DNA of 64,000 nucleotides, taken from contig CAZAZF010000009.1 in the NCBI GenBank assembly GCA_964489555.1, positions 7,157 to 71,156 on the forward strand, written 5' to 3'. Position numbers and translations under genes: made by a program. The notes below the pieces were generated by a model. It ran no database searches, had not been told where the DNA came from, and was given only the letters and a program-made list of their open reading frames with translations. Shown here in pieces: positions 43,315 through 53,397 of the stretch. Source of the stretch: JAAZGD01 sp964489555 (GTDB taxonomy: Bacteria; Bacillota; Clostridia; Peptostreptococcales; Anaerovoracaceae). The number at the start of each line of letters is the position of its first letter. Position 1 is the first letter of the stretch.

Positions 43315-44746
43315 CCACCCGTTCTCCTTTCCATCCACATTTTTTCATCTTGTGCTGCAGGGTTTGTCGCTTGATTCCCAGCAGTCTGGCAGCTTGGGAC
43401 ACATTGCCTCCCGTTTGATTCAAAGCGCTTTGTACCAATTCCTGCTCTCTCTTTTCTAAGTATCCTTCTAAAGAGCCCTTTACATCTTCCCACCCTAGCT
43501 CTTCCCCAGAGGCCGGGTTCCTATTCGCTTCAGGAACACGAATCAAATTTTCAGTCAAGAAGGACTCGTTATCCACCAGACTAATGGCAGACATCAATAT
43601 ATTTTCTAGCTCCCTTACATTTCCGGGATAATCATATTGCAACAATCGTTCCATGGCAGATTCGGTCACCTTTTCCACTTGCTTGTGGAATCGATGGTTG
43701 TGCTTTTCCAGAAAATAATCCACCAACAAAGGGATATCCCCTTTTCGCTGCCGCAAAGGCGGCAACCTGAGGTGGACAATGTTCAGACGATAATACAAGT
43801 CTTTTCGAAGTCGCCCTTCTCCAACCAACCGCTCCGGTTCTTCGTTGACGGTGGCAATGATACGAGCATCAATGGGTATATCCCGGGTACCTCCCACCCT
43901 GCGGATATAATCCTCTTGCAGGACCCGCAATAGTTTCCCTTGTAAAGCATAGGGCATGGCACTGATTTCGTCAAGAAGCAAGGTTCCGCCGCTGGCTTGC
44001 TCAAAAAGGCCTTCCCGGTCCACCGCTCCGGTAAACCCCCCTTTGGCGGTACCAAACAGGATTCCTTCCAACAAACTTTCCGGCAAAGCGGCACAGTTTT
44101 GTGCCAGAAACGGCTTGGATTTGCGGCTACTGCCATAGTGGATGCTTTGTGCCACCAACTCTTTTCCCGTCCCGGTTTCTCCATACAAAAATACGGAGGC
44201 ATTGCTGCCACAAGCCCGTCTGGCTATATGAATGGTTTCACGAAAAGAAAGATCTTCTCCAATTAAATCTTCAAAGGTGTAGGTTTTAATGTGGTCACGG
44301 GGAATTTCTCTCTGCCCTACGGTTTTTGCCTCTCCTTTGCTCATAGCCAACATCCGGTCTGACATTTCCTTCATTTGGGTCAGATCCTTTGAAAACTCCA
44401 CCGCCGCCACCACATGGCCCTCTTCATCGTGTACGGGCAAGGTGGTATTCACGGTATGAATCCATTTCCCGTATTGGTTGAGGTAATGCTGTTCCTGATG
44501 ATAAGTAGGCTCTCCATAATCCAAGGCCCGTAAAAGCGTGGATTCTTCCCGAGGAATCCCGGAAAAAATCTGCCGGAAATCCTGATGTAACACCTCCGCC
44601 GCCGACTGACCTTCCAACTGGGCCATCGCTTGATTGTATAGGATGGTGGTGTGGTCCTTTAATACCACATGGACTCCATAATCCAATTCTCCTGCGAAGG
44701 TGTATAGGAGTTGTTGCCAAAAGGCGTGGTTGTTTTTCTCTCTCAT
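43289..44746 (-). CDS. RocR-like sigma-54-dependent activator of the ornithine operon
   Basis: 485 residues. A PAS domain (about 10-120) precedes an AAA+ domain (about 158-400): Walker A GETGTGKE at 189-196, LLLDEISA, and a sigma-54 contact loop that reads GGFTGA (236-241) instead of GAFTGA. LLEGILFGTAKGGFTGAVDREGLFEQA resembles the RocR type that controls arginine/ornithine catabolism in Bacillus. The C-terminal Fis-type HTH is near 445-475 (NVSQAARLLGIKRQTLQHKMKK). Weak ribosome-binding site. One copy of the 18-bp palindrome lies before this gene, the other before the ord promoter, which fits self-control plus activation of ord. Confidence 0.92.
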   Translation of the reverse strand: MREKNNHAFWQQLLYTFAGELDYGVHVVLKDHTTILYNQAMAQLEGQSAAEVLHQDFRQIFSGIPREESTLLRALDYGEPTYHQEQHYLNQYGKWIHTVNTTLPVHDEEGHVVAAVEFSKDLTQMKEMSDRMLAMSKGEAKTVGQREIPRDHIKTYTFEDLIGEDLSFRETIHIARRACGSNASVFLYGETGTGKELVAQSIHYGSSRKSKPFLAQNCAALPESLLEGILFGTAKGGFTGAVDREGLFEQASGGTLLLDEISAMPYALQGKLLRVLQEDYIRRVGGTRDIPIDARIIATVNEEPERLVGEGRLRKDLYYRLNIVHLRLPPLRQRKGDIPLLVDYFLEKHNHRFHKQVEKVTESAMERLLQYDYPGNVRELENILMSAISLVDNESFLTENLIRVPEANRNPASGEELGWEDVKGSLEGYLEKREQELVQSALNQTGGNVSQAARLLGIKRQTLQHKMKKCGWKGERVDASTEGNR

Positions 44747-44775
44747 GGTTTGAATATATCACAAGGACAAGGAGA

Positions 44776-44793
44776 GTGCAAAAGTTTTTGCAC
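44776..44793. promoter_or_regulatory. Activator-site palindrome before the activator gene (copy 2)
   Basis: GTGCAAAAGTTTTTGCAC lies 30-47 bases upstream of the activator start. It is the core of a larger perfect 13-bp hairpin (44771-44798, GGAGA/TCTCC outer arms) that may also end the SLH gene transcript. The sequence match with 42957-42974 favours a protein-binding site. Confidence 0.65.
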
Positions 44794-44830
44794 TCTCCTT
44801 TAATAAATACTTTTCGTAACTTATCATAGG

Positions 44831-47800
44831 TTATGGTATTACAATGGAAACCCCGGAAGTAGTCTGAAAAGCAATTGTCGGAACTTCAATTAGTGAACCT
44901 CCTATTACACTAACCCCCGAAAGATTGAGTACATTCAGATATCTTGTACTTCCACTCGTTGCCGAAGGAACTCCTCTTAAGCTGAAACTTCCATCCCCAC
45001 CTACAATCGCTTCCGTTCCAGCCATGCTATCTTTCACTGTAAAGCCTACTGCCGGAGACCCACCATATGTTACAGTCCCCGTTATTTTCGCACCCAAAGT
45101 CATGGTCTTCTCAAAATAGCCGGGATTAGGAGCACTAAGGTTGTCCGCAACATCATCATACCAATAATCGTGTACAAAAAACATGGTTATTGAACCTTCC
45201 GTCGGGTAATCAATTTCATACATTCCATCCCCATCTGTAATATCTGAATAAAGCCCCCCAGAAATTCCAGCATACACCTCAACCCCGGAAATCGCCATGC
45301 CCGTAGGGGATTGAACAAAGCCTGCCGCACCGTTATAAACCGGGTCAAAAGATCCAGTCACTTCGGCCCGCGAAGTAGATGCAACGGACAACTCATTTTG
45401 GGTTTTAAGACCTGCACTTTCTCTGATAGAAATTTCATCCCCAATCACAAAGTTGGCTCCGGTAGCATCATCTACGGTTATCACGAATTTCATGGTTGTT
45501 TCCCAGTATCCATGATACTCTGCACCTAAGGAAGGAGATTGCCCCACCCTAGCAGTATACAATTCAACAAAGGAATTCACCGCCTCCCGGCTGACTGTAT
45601 CCGGACTATAAGGAAGATTTGCATAGTTTGTAGGAACATTGAACTCAATAGCAATGGTATCTCCATTTCCTATTCCCGTTTCATGAGTACCACCCTCTGC
45701 AGCAACAATTCTTGTGATGGTTGGAGGTTCTACTACCGATACCACCACTTCTACCGTCACATGGGTGATGGGACTTACTTCATCCACGAATCCGGGTGGC
45801 AACGTTCCGACTGCAGCAGTAAAAGTATAACTGGCAGCTACGGAAGAATTATAGGTGTCAGTATCCGTCCAACCACTGATGGGAACTACCTGAGACTGTC
45901 CAGTAATGGCCGCACAAGTCAAATTGCTTTCTAAATACGTTATGACAGCTGTCGCATCTTCATAAGTTGGCGTTCCAACATCTCCTCCGTCAATGGGAGC
46001 GAATGGGTCATACCCTTCAATTTCCACATTTCCCCCTTCCCAGACGGCATAAGCTGTCACCGGGGAAGATACGGCATATACCGTCGTCATCATCGTTCCT
46101 CCCCCATCGCTCTGGCTATTCCATCCACCAAATGTAAAGTCTGCTTTGGTGGGCGGGGTGGGCATGGCATTGGAAGTTTCGGTATTGTTGTCCCACAGCA
46201 AATAGGCGGGAAAGGCTTGGGTATCTCCTCCATTTTTGTCAAAGGTAACCCGGTATGCTACATTGTCCAAAACCGCTCCCATAGTGCTGCCAACCGTGGC
46301 TCCCACTTCCTTCATAAGCATGGTTGATTCACTGGCCAATACTTGTCCGATGGAAGAACCACTATAGGCCTCGATGAGAGACCCAATGGCACCCGTAGTG
46401 ACCGCCAGCATATCGATGGTCCCCAGCACCCGAGCCTTACTACCCGAGGCTATTAACTGTACGGTCTGTATGGACCCGTCTAGCACCACCATTTGCGATG
46501 TATCAATTCCCACCGTAGCCGAAGATGCAGAGGCAGATAAGTTCAAACGAGCCGGACCATTTACCAATATGCCCCCCCATTGAAATCCCGAGCTATTATA
46601 GGAGTCATACCCCACTCCTTCGATGATGGTTTCACCTGTCACAGTAACTTCATTATTCACCGTCAAATTCGGGGCATCAATCATTAAAATTCCAGCGATG
46701 GTTCCCGGTGCCGATAAGGTGACTTCTCCCAGGGCGGAGGTGGTAATGGAAACGGTTCCCGTTAAAGTATGACTATCAAACAAGATTTCAATCGGCCGGT
46801 TGATGGCAAAAGTGGTAGCCGATATATCTTGATTGATTCCTATCAATTCAATGGTTTCATCCGCCATGGCGGATACGAATTCTTCATAAGTGTCTACCGA
46901 TGCATGAGTGGTTCCTGACGAGTCCTCAAAGGGTTCTATGGATGTAGCCGTTATCGAATCCCCACTATAGGCTACGGTAAATACTCCACCAATGGTAGTA
47001 TTTAAATTGTACGAACCGGGAGTATCGCTGGATGGCATTGCTGATATAAAGAAGGCGCTTCCAAACATGTTGGTCCCCGTGTTATCTACCGCCGCCAAAG
47101 TGACGCCCGTCGAATCTGTGGCGGAAAAAACATGATAGTCAATACTAGCGCCCGATGTACCCGATTGAGAAGAATCGTTAATCAATACATACACCATAGT
47201 GCCCATTTCAAAGGTACTGGAAGGTGTCGTTCCACCTTCATCCGCATATAAGCCAATAGAGTCTCCCGGACCTCCGGGCCCTCCCATATTCTCAATCCAT
47301 ACTCCCCCTGTAGTTAATAGATACTGCTGCCGACCCAATTCAAATCCTTGGGCATCCACAAGTTCGTTATCATTGCTTATGGTGAACAAGTCTCCCACCA
47401 CAACAATTCCTTGAATAGTAACGGTAGCTGCCCACGCGCCTTCATCATATGAAACGGCCGCTATGGTAATGGGGTTCCCGGATCTACTATACATATAATT
47501 GGCGGTATTGGTGATAGAACTGCCACTCATAGCACTGTCAAAGACTACCGTTAAAGTAGAATTGTCATCATCAGTAACTCCTTCTACGCGTGGCATATAG
47601 TTTACATCCACTGCAGTGGGCCCTTCTTCGGTGTAAATGTCCAGGTTGATGGAGTTTAACGTATACGTGCTGCTGTCAAAGAAGAACAGCACTGCCGTTA
47701 CATCGGCAATTTCTCCGGAATCTTTCGTGCCGGTAATGGTAAAGGTATTGTTTCCTGGATTATATTCCATCTCTAAGGTGCTAATTCCACCGGTGGTCAT

Positions 47801-50800
47801 ATCCGGGACCGGTATCCAACAGTATGCGTATAAATATCCGCCACCCCCAATGGCCGCAACTGTTACTTTGTTAGAAAGAGCTGTACTATATTCCGTACTA
47901 AAGGCGGGAAGTAAATTTACATTGGCAGGCGATAGAGCCGAAAATGAAGGCCCTTCCATGTTTTCATAGACTACCGTTAAATCCAGGTTATTTCCTGTGT
48001 TCAATCCATGTTGAATAGAAAGATACGGGATGATAGCAGAGGCTGTCACCAACCAAGTTTCATCGATAGCTTTTATGGTTACATTCACTGTATCGTGTTC
48101 AAAAGGAACGAACCCTTCTAATATTCCGCCACTGCCAAAGGCCCCGGTAGATGTTCCGCCGAGTCCTGGTTCACCATCAAAGGTAATGGTATTTGCTACA
48201 TCATCAATAAGACTACTCAGTCCACCAAAGGTAATAGTCAATGGTGTGGCCTCTCCGGAAGCGGATTGAATTTCAATAACGGATTCCTCTAAATCCACAT
48301 TCTCAGAAATGGCGGCCCAGGTCAGAATATTTCCTTCCGAGTCTTCAATTTCCATATCCAGCACCAAACTTCCAAATCGTGCATAGAGAGCCATTTGCTG
48401 GGGAGTGTATCCAACCGCGGAGACTGTGACTTCAATGGGAATATCCCACCAGTTCCCATCCGCCATATCGATGGTAATCGTGTAGGCTCCTGGTGTGGTC
48501 AACAGAGAGGGATTCGGTATTTCTATCAGCATGCTAGCAGCACTCTTTGTTACAACACCCGGAATCTGCTCAGGATCGTCTTCAAACAGCAATCCAAACT
48601 CGAACATCATTCCGGCATCGGCTGCAAAATCTACATTTCGCAAGTTCATTGAAGCATCCGTTATTGCTGTCACGGTTATATAGGCCGGCGTGGTGCTCCC
48701 CAGATAAATTACAGGTGCCTCGTAGGCGATATCCGCCTGAGATTCAGCAATTACAACCACTATAGATTGAGAAGTGGTAATCCCTGCTACGGTCACTGTC
48801 AAGTTGAAGGTTCCCGGTGTGCTGATGAATATGGGCAGCCCACCCCCTCCTTCTACAAATTCTACACTGGTGGAAAAAGTCGTCAGTTGGCCAGTTCCTC
48901 CATCTACAACAGAATCATCATAGGTACCTAAATATCCTTCCTGGCTGGACACAACCACTGTATGTTCTCCTGTTAAAGGAATCCCCGCAGTGGTAGCTGC
49001 ATTGGTAATGGACAACCCAAATTGAATTCCTTCAATAGTAGGCGCTCCCGGCATTACCATTAAATCGAATCCCGATTGATCACCGGGTATGGCAGGGGGT
49101 GTTACTTCAATCTCAATATCCCACCAATTCCCATCCGCCATATCGATGGTAATCGTGTAGGCTCCTGGTGTGGTCAACAGAGAGGGATTCGGTATTTCTA
49201 TCAGCATGCTAGCAGCACTCTTTGTTACAACACCCGGAATCTGCTCAGGATCGTCTTCAAACAGCAATCCAAACTCGAACATCATTCCGGCATCGGCTGC
49301 AAAATCTACATTTCGCAAGTTCATTGAAGCATCCGTTATTGCTGTCACGGTTATATAGGCCGGCGTGGTGCTCCCCAGATAAATTACAGGTGCCTCGTAG
49401 GCGATATCCGCCTGGGATTCTGTGATAACAACCTCTATGGACCGGGAAGTAGTAACACCCGCTATTGTTACCGTTAATGTATGGGCTCCCGGTGTGTTTA
49501 TAAAGATGGGAACCGTAGCTTCTCCAGAGAAAAAGTCCGGCTGTACATGTAACAGCAAATCCCCTTCTGTGCCTCCAAAACTGAGTGCTGTATCTTCATT
49601 GATTGAGCCTAGATATCCGCTAGGATTACTAATCCATACATCAATGGCTTCCCCAGAAATCGGCTCCCCATTGGTAAGAGCTGCATTAGTAATCAGCAAT
49701 GGGAATGTAATGCCTTCAATTGTGGGCGAACCCGGCATCACTATCAAATCGAATCCGGATTGATCCCCTTGAGGAAGCACGATTACTGCCGCTGTCACTA
49801 CATCCGGTGATCCGCTCCAACTAGCAGGAAGTGCCAAGATTCCGGAGGCTACATAGCTTCCGGGTGAAGTGGCATTATAGGCTGCAATGGTGGTCCATGT
49901 AATGGTGGCCGTTCCTTCTTCGCTATTGGTTCCGTTCACCCCTACCGTAGGAACGGTGGATTGTAACAATCCCAAAGCTTCCGCTTCAGCTGCTCCATAA
50001 GTTACCGACACACTGGTAACCGCCAGCACATCTGTAGAGGCATAGGCAGCAGGTGATACATTCACCGTAGCAGTGACTTGGCCTGTCCCGGTCCAACTGT
50101 TGGGTAAAGTCAATGTTCCTACAGCCTCATAGGCACCTGCCGAGGTTGCATCATAACCTGTAATATTCCAAACAATATCTGCGGTGCCCCTTTCTCCCAA
50201 GGTTCCGGTGATTCCCACTGAAGTATCCAATAAAGCTATGGCTTGAGCCGAGGTGGCTCCGTACGTTACATAAATGCTTGCAGCCGTTAAAGCATCCGCT
50301 GATACATAAGCCGCAGGTGATACATTCACCGTAGCCGTCACATTATCCGGTGTCCCGATCCAATCCGCCGGCAACGCCAAAGTCCCGGTAGCTGTATAGG
50401 CGCCAGCTGACGTGCCATTGTAATCCGTGATGGATATCCAGGTGATATTTACTGTGGCTTGCTGACTGTTGGTTCCATTCACTACGGCTTGGGTATCCAA
50501 TAGTGCAATGGCTTCCGCAGAGGTAGCTCCATAGGTCACCCAGATAGCCGGTGTGATCAAGGCCTCCGTATTAATGTACTCCACCGGAAGCACGATTACT
50601 GCTGCCGTCACTACATCCGGTGATCCGCTCCAACTGGCAGGAAGTGCCAAGGTTCCGGAGGCTACATAGCTTCCGGGTGAAGTGGCATTATAGGCTGCAA
50701 TGGTGGTNNNNNNNNNNNNNNNNNNNNNNNNNNNNNNNNNNNNNNNNNNNNNNNNNNNNNNNNNNNNNNNNNNNNNNNNNNNNNNNNNNNNNNNNNNNNN

Positions 50801-53151
50801 NNNNNNNAGGTTCCGGTGATTCCCACTGAAGTATCCAATAAAGCTATGGCTTGAGCCGAGGTAGCTCCGTAAGTTATCCATACTTCGGTTGTGTCCAAAC
50901 GGCTTATCGTGTCAAGCGCAGCCGGCGATACATTCACAGTAGCTGTCACGTTACTTGGAGTGCCAATCCAATCCGCCGGCAATGCCAAAGTACCGGTGGC
51001 CGTATAGGCTCCGGCTGATGTTCCGTTGTAGCCAGTAATAGATATCCAGGTGATGGTAGCTGTATCCGACTCCCCGTCCAAAGTTCCGGACACTGAAACC
51101 GTAGGAATCAATGTTCCTAAGCGCCCCAAAGCTTCTGCCGAAGTGGCCCCATAGGTGACAGCGATACTATCTACAGTTAAAGCCCCTGTTGTGCTATACT
51201 CCGGGGGATCCGTAACCGGATATTGTGCGGTCACTATATGACCCACACTGGAAACCGTGGTTGCTCCGGGAACTATAAAGAAATTGTTAGCTATTCCAGT
51301 GAGCGTATACCCATCCTTGGCCGTCAATGTAATGGTGGCGGTATAGCTGGTAGAGGAGCCAAAAGGACTATGAGAAGGACTCCAAGAAATGGTACCTGTA
51401 AATTGGTCTGTCTCTGTAATACTAGTATCTGGCCTATCCCCTTTTGCTGGCACATCAATGCCTGAAATCGTAGGATAATCCACGATGTCCGGAACCTGCC
51501 CGGAGATGGTAATCTCCAGTTGCCCAGAAACACTGGAACCATCTTGGGCAACCGCAAATACCGTCACCGCGCCGTTGGTTATCGCAGTTAATAATCCAGA
51601 AGAATTAATGGTTGCAGCCGCTCCAGACACGCTCCATGTCACATTCTGATTGGTGGCGGCTGCCGGAGAAACCACCGCTGTCATCGATAATGTACCATTA
51701 TCTTCCGTGATTTCAATGGCAGCAGAAGTTATTTCTATCTCCGAAATTAAAATACTGGGAGTTTGAGAGCCTCCGCCACCACCTCCGGAGGGTGCTGGTG
51801 GCGGTGTAGGCACTGTATTTACTTGTGTTGGTTGGGTCGGTGTATTTTGGGGCTCATCATTGATAATAGTCCCAACAACTCCCGTATTCATAGTTACGGA
51901 AGTATTATTCGTATTTATGGTGGTGTTGTTCCCCTCAACAGTAACCGTCCCCACATTACCGGTACCCGTTATAGTTACACCATCGGATTGGGATTTCACA
52001 TTGGTGATAGTCCCCCCGCTGTTGGCCGTTACCGTAGCCCCTTGGCCTTGCACCGTTAAATTGGATACAGTGCCGCTCACCTGAAGGCTTGACCCAATGG
52101 CAGAGGGAGCAATGGTTACCTGCTGTATATTAGCATTGCGAACCAATACTGGTGTTTCCGCCGCGGTTATCTCTACAGTACCAATAGTCCCCTCTAAGAT
52201 TACATCATCCTGGCCATCATCTACCACAATGACCTCCACTTCGGCTCCGCCTTCCACGGACACCCGAATTTGACCATCTACTTTTGAAATAACAAGCTTG
52301 CCTTCCACGCTGCCCCCCACGATGATGATTGAATTCACGCCACCGCCACGAGCAATCAAGTCTCCCAGTACGGTAACATTATCCAGAGTAATGTTGCCAT
52401 TTCCCACTCCATCTCCAATTATCAAATCGCCAGAAATGGTGACATCTTTTAAGGTGGCTCCCGGTACATTTATCACAACGTTCCCCTCTGAAACCACATC
52501 TGTCACAGTTCCGGCGACTTTAATATATTGTTTCACCATGTTATCCATGATAACGGCGAATTCCGCTCTAGTTATATTGTTTTTCGGGGACAATTTTCCC
52601 CCGCTTCCTTTCACATATCCATCTTGGACTAAAGCTCCCATTCCATCCAACGCCCATGATGCAACCAAACCAGCATCTTGAAATTGGACTAGATGGTCAG
52701 CTGTTCCTCCTGTCGCACGAAAAGCACGCGCCAAAACTGTAAAGGCCTCTTGTCTTGTAATGGGATCATTGGGCCTCATCTTTTGAGCCAGCTTCATGGT
52801 TCCCATCTTCACAGCTTTCTGAATTTCTTCTCTGTACCAAGCCCCTTCCGGCACATCGGCTACTCCCGATAGCTCCGCTTTACCAGTGGCACCAAATGCC
52901 CGATTCACTATGGTAGCCATCTGGGCCCGGGTTAAGGTGTCGTTAGGTTTTATATAGAAGCCTTCCGGCTTTTCAAAGCCTTGAAGCAAACCGTTGCCCA
53001 CAGCAGCCTGCAAAGCTTGCGTGGACCAAAATCCTTCTGTCGGCATATCCAAGAATTCAATTGGCTGCTCTAAGGCATAAGTTGCCGGTGGTATATAGCA
53101 AAATATCATGGCTAATACCATAATAAAAGCAACGGCTTTCCGATTTTTCAT
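44831..53151 (-). CDS. Giant repeat-rich SLH surface protein (interrupted by a scaffold gap)
   Basis: One gene, read as two frames only because of the 100-N gap at 50708-50807. N-terminal signal peptide, then three SLH modules (about 30-215; LLQGFEKPEGFYIKPNDTLTRAQ, ...GYVKGSGGKLSPKNNITRAEF). A beta-helix-like region follows (VISGDLIIGDGVGNGNITLDNVTVLG type), then a P/G linker (PTPPPAPSGGGGGGSQTP). A Big_2-like domain precedes many tandem Big_4-like Ig repeats marked VTYGATSAEAIALLDT and GYNGTSAGAYTATGTLALPADW. Two near-identical 225-residue units sit near 48.4-49.4 kb, and a Listeria-Bacteroides-type InlB repeat (YRVTFDKNGGDTQAFPAY...GGWN) near 46.1 kb. In all about 2770 residues plus the gap. 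Likely a long adhesin-like fibre on the cell wall. Confidence 0.85.
48433..48745. repeat. Long direct repeat, copy 1 (675-bp period)
   Basis: Nearly identical to 49108-49420, with only a few differences at the edges (for example CCAGTTCCC against CCAATTCCC). It encodes the same roughly 100 residues, including MNLRNVDFAADAGMMFEFGL. The high identity shows a recent duplication or gene conversion. Confidence 0.9.
49108..49420. repeat. Long direct repeat, copy 2 (675-bp period)
   Basis: Partner of 48433-48745. The protein unit between copies is 225 residues; the other half of each unit is more diverged. Confidence 0.9.
49780..51210. repeat. Tandem Big_4-like Ig repeat block
   Basis: Repeated coding units of about 75-80 residues with highly similar DNA, for example the stretch coding for TTIAAYNATSPGSYVASG at 49.9 and 50.7 kb, and TSAQAIALLDTSVGITGT at 50.2 and 50.8 kb. 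This block contains the scaffold gap. Confidence 0.85.
50708..50807. other. Assembly gap of 100 N
   Basis: Exactly 100 unknown bases, the usual placeholder for unknown length. The flanks match two points of an intact repeat downstream, which predicts about 305 missing bases. Confidence 0.97.
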
Positions 53152-53375
53152 GGTCCTCTCCTCCCGAATCTATCAATCAACTTCCATCATTGTCTACCAT
53201 TCTTAATTAAATTAGTTCATTTCGTTGACAATCTTCATAATAAGTTGTTATTGGTCCGCAAATATAGTGGCGACACTTTCCCTACTATATTAGTTAATTA
53301 CAAAAATTGTATTAAAAAACATCACACTTGTATATGTGACAAATGTAATGTTTTCACGGTTTATTGTAATGAATC

Positions 53376-53397
53376 GAAAAGGGTGTACCCCTTTTTA
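53376..53397 (-). terminator. Terminator overlapping the end of the LuxR-type regulator gene
   Basis: On the minus strand AAAAGGGG-TACA-CCCTTTT is followed by CGATTC. A short stem that overlaps the stop codon; moderate strength. The rest of 53152-53394 is AT-rich and probably holds the SLH gene promoter. Confidence 0.5.

Noticed and set aside
44771..44798. Strong intrinsic terminator of the giant SLH gene
   Set aside because: The 13-bp stem is perfect but has no T-run on either strand, and its core matches the palindrome before ord, so a protein-binding site is the better reading.
50662..50881. Two separate genes meeting at the N gap
   Set aside because: The overlap of the two reading frames lies inside the placeholder N run, both sides encode the same repeat family, and a gap length of 305 restores one frame.
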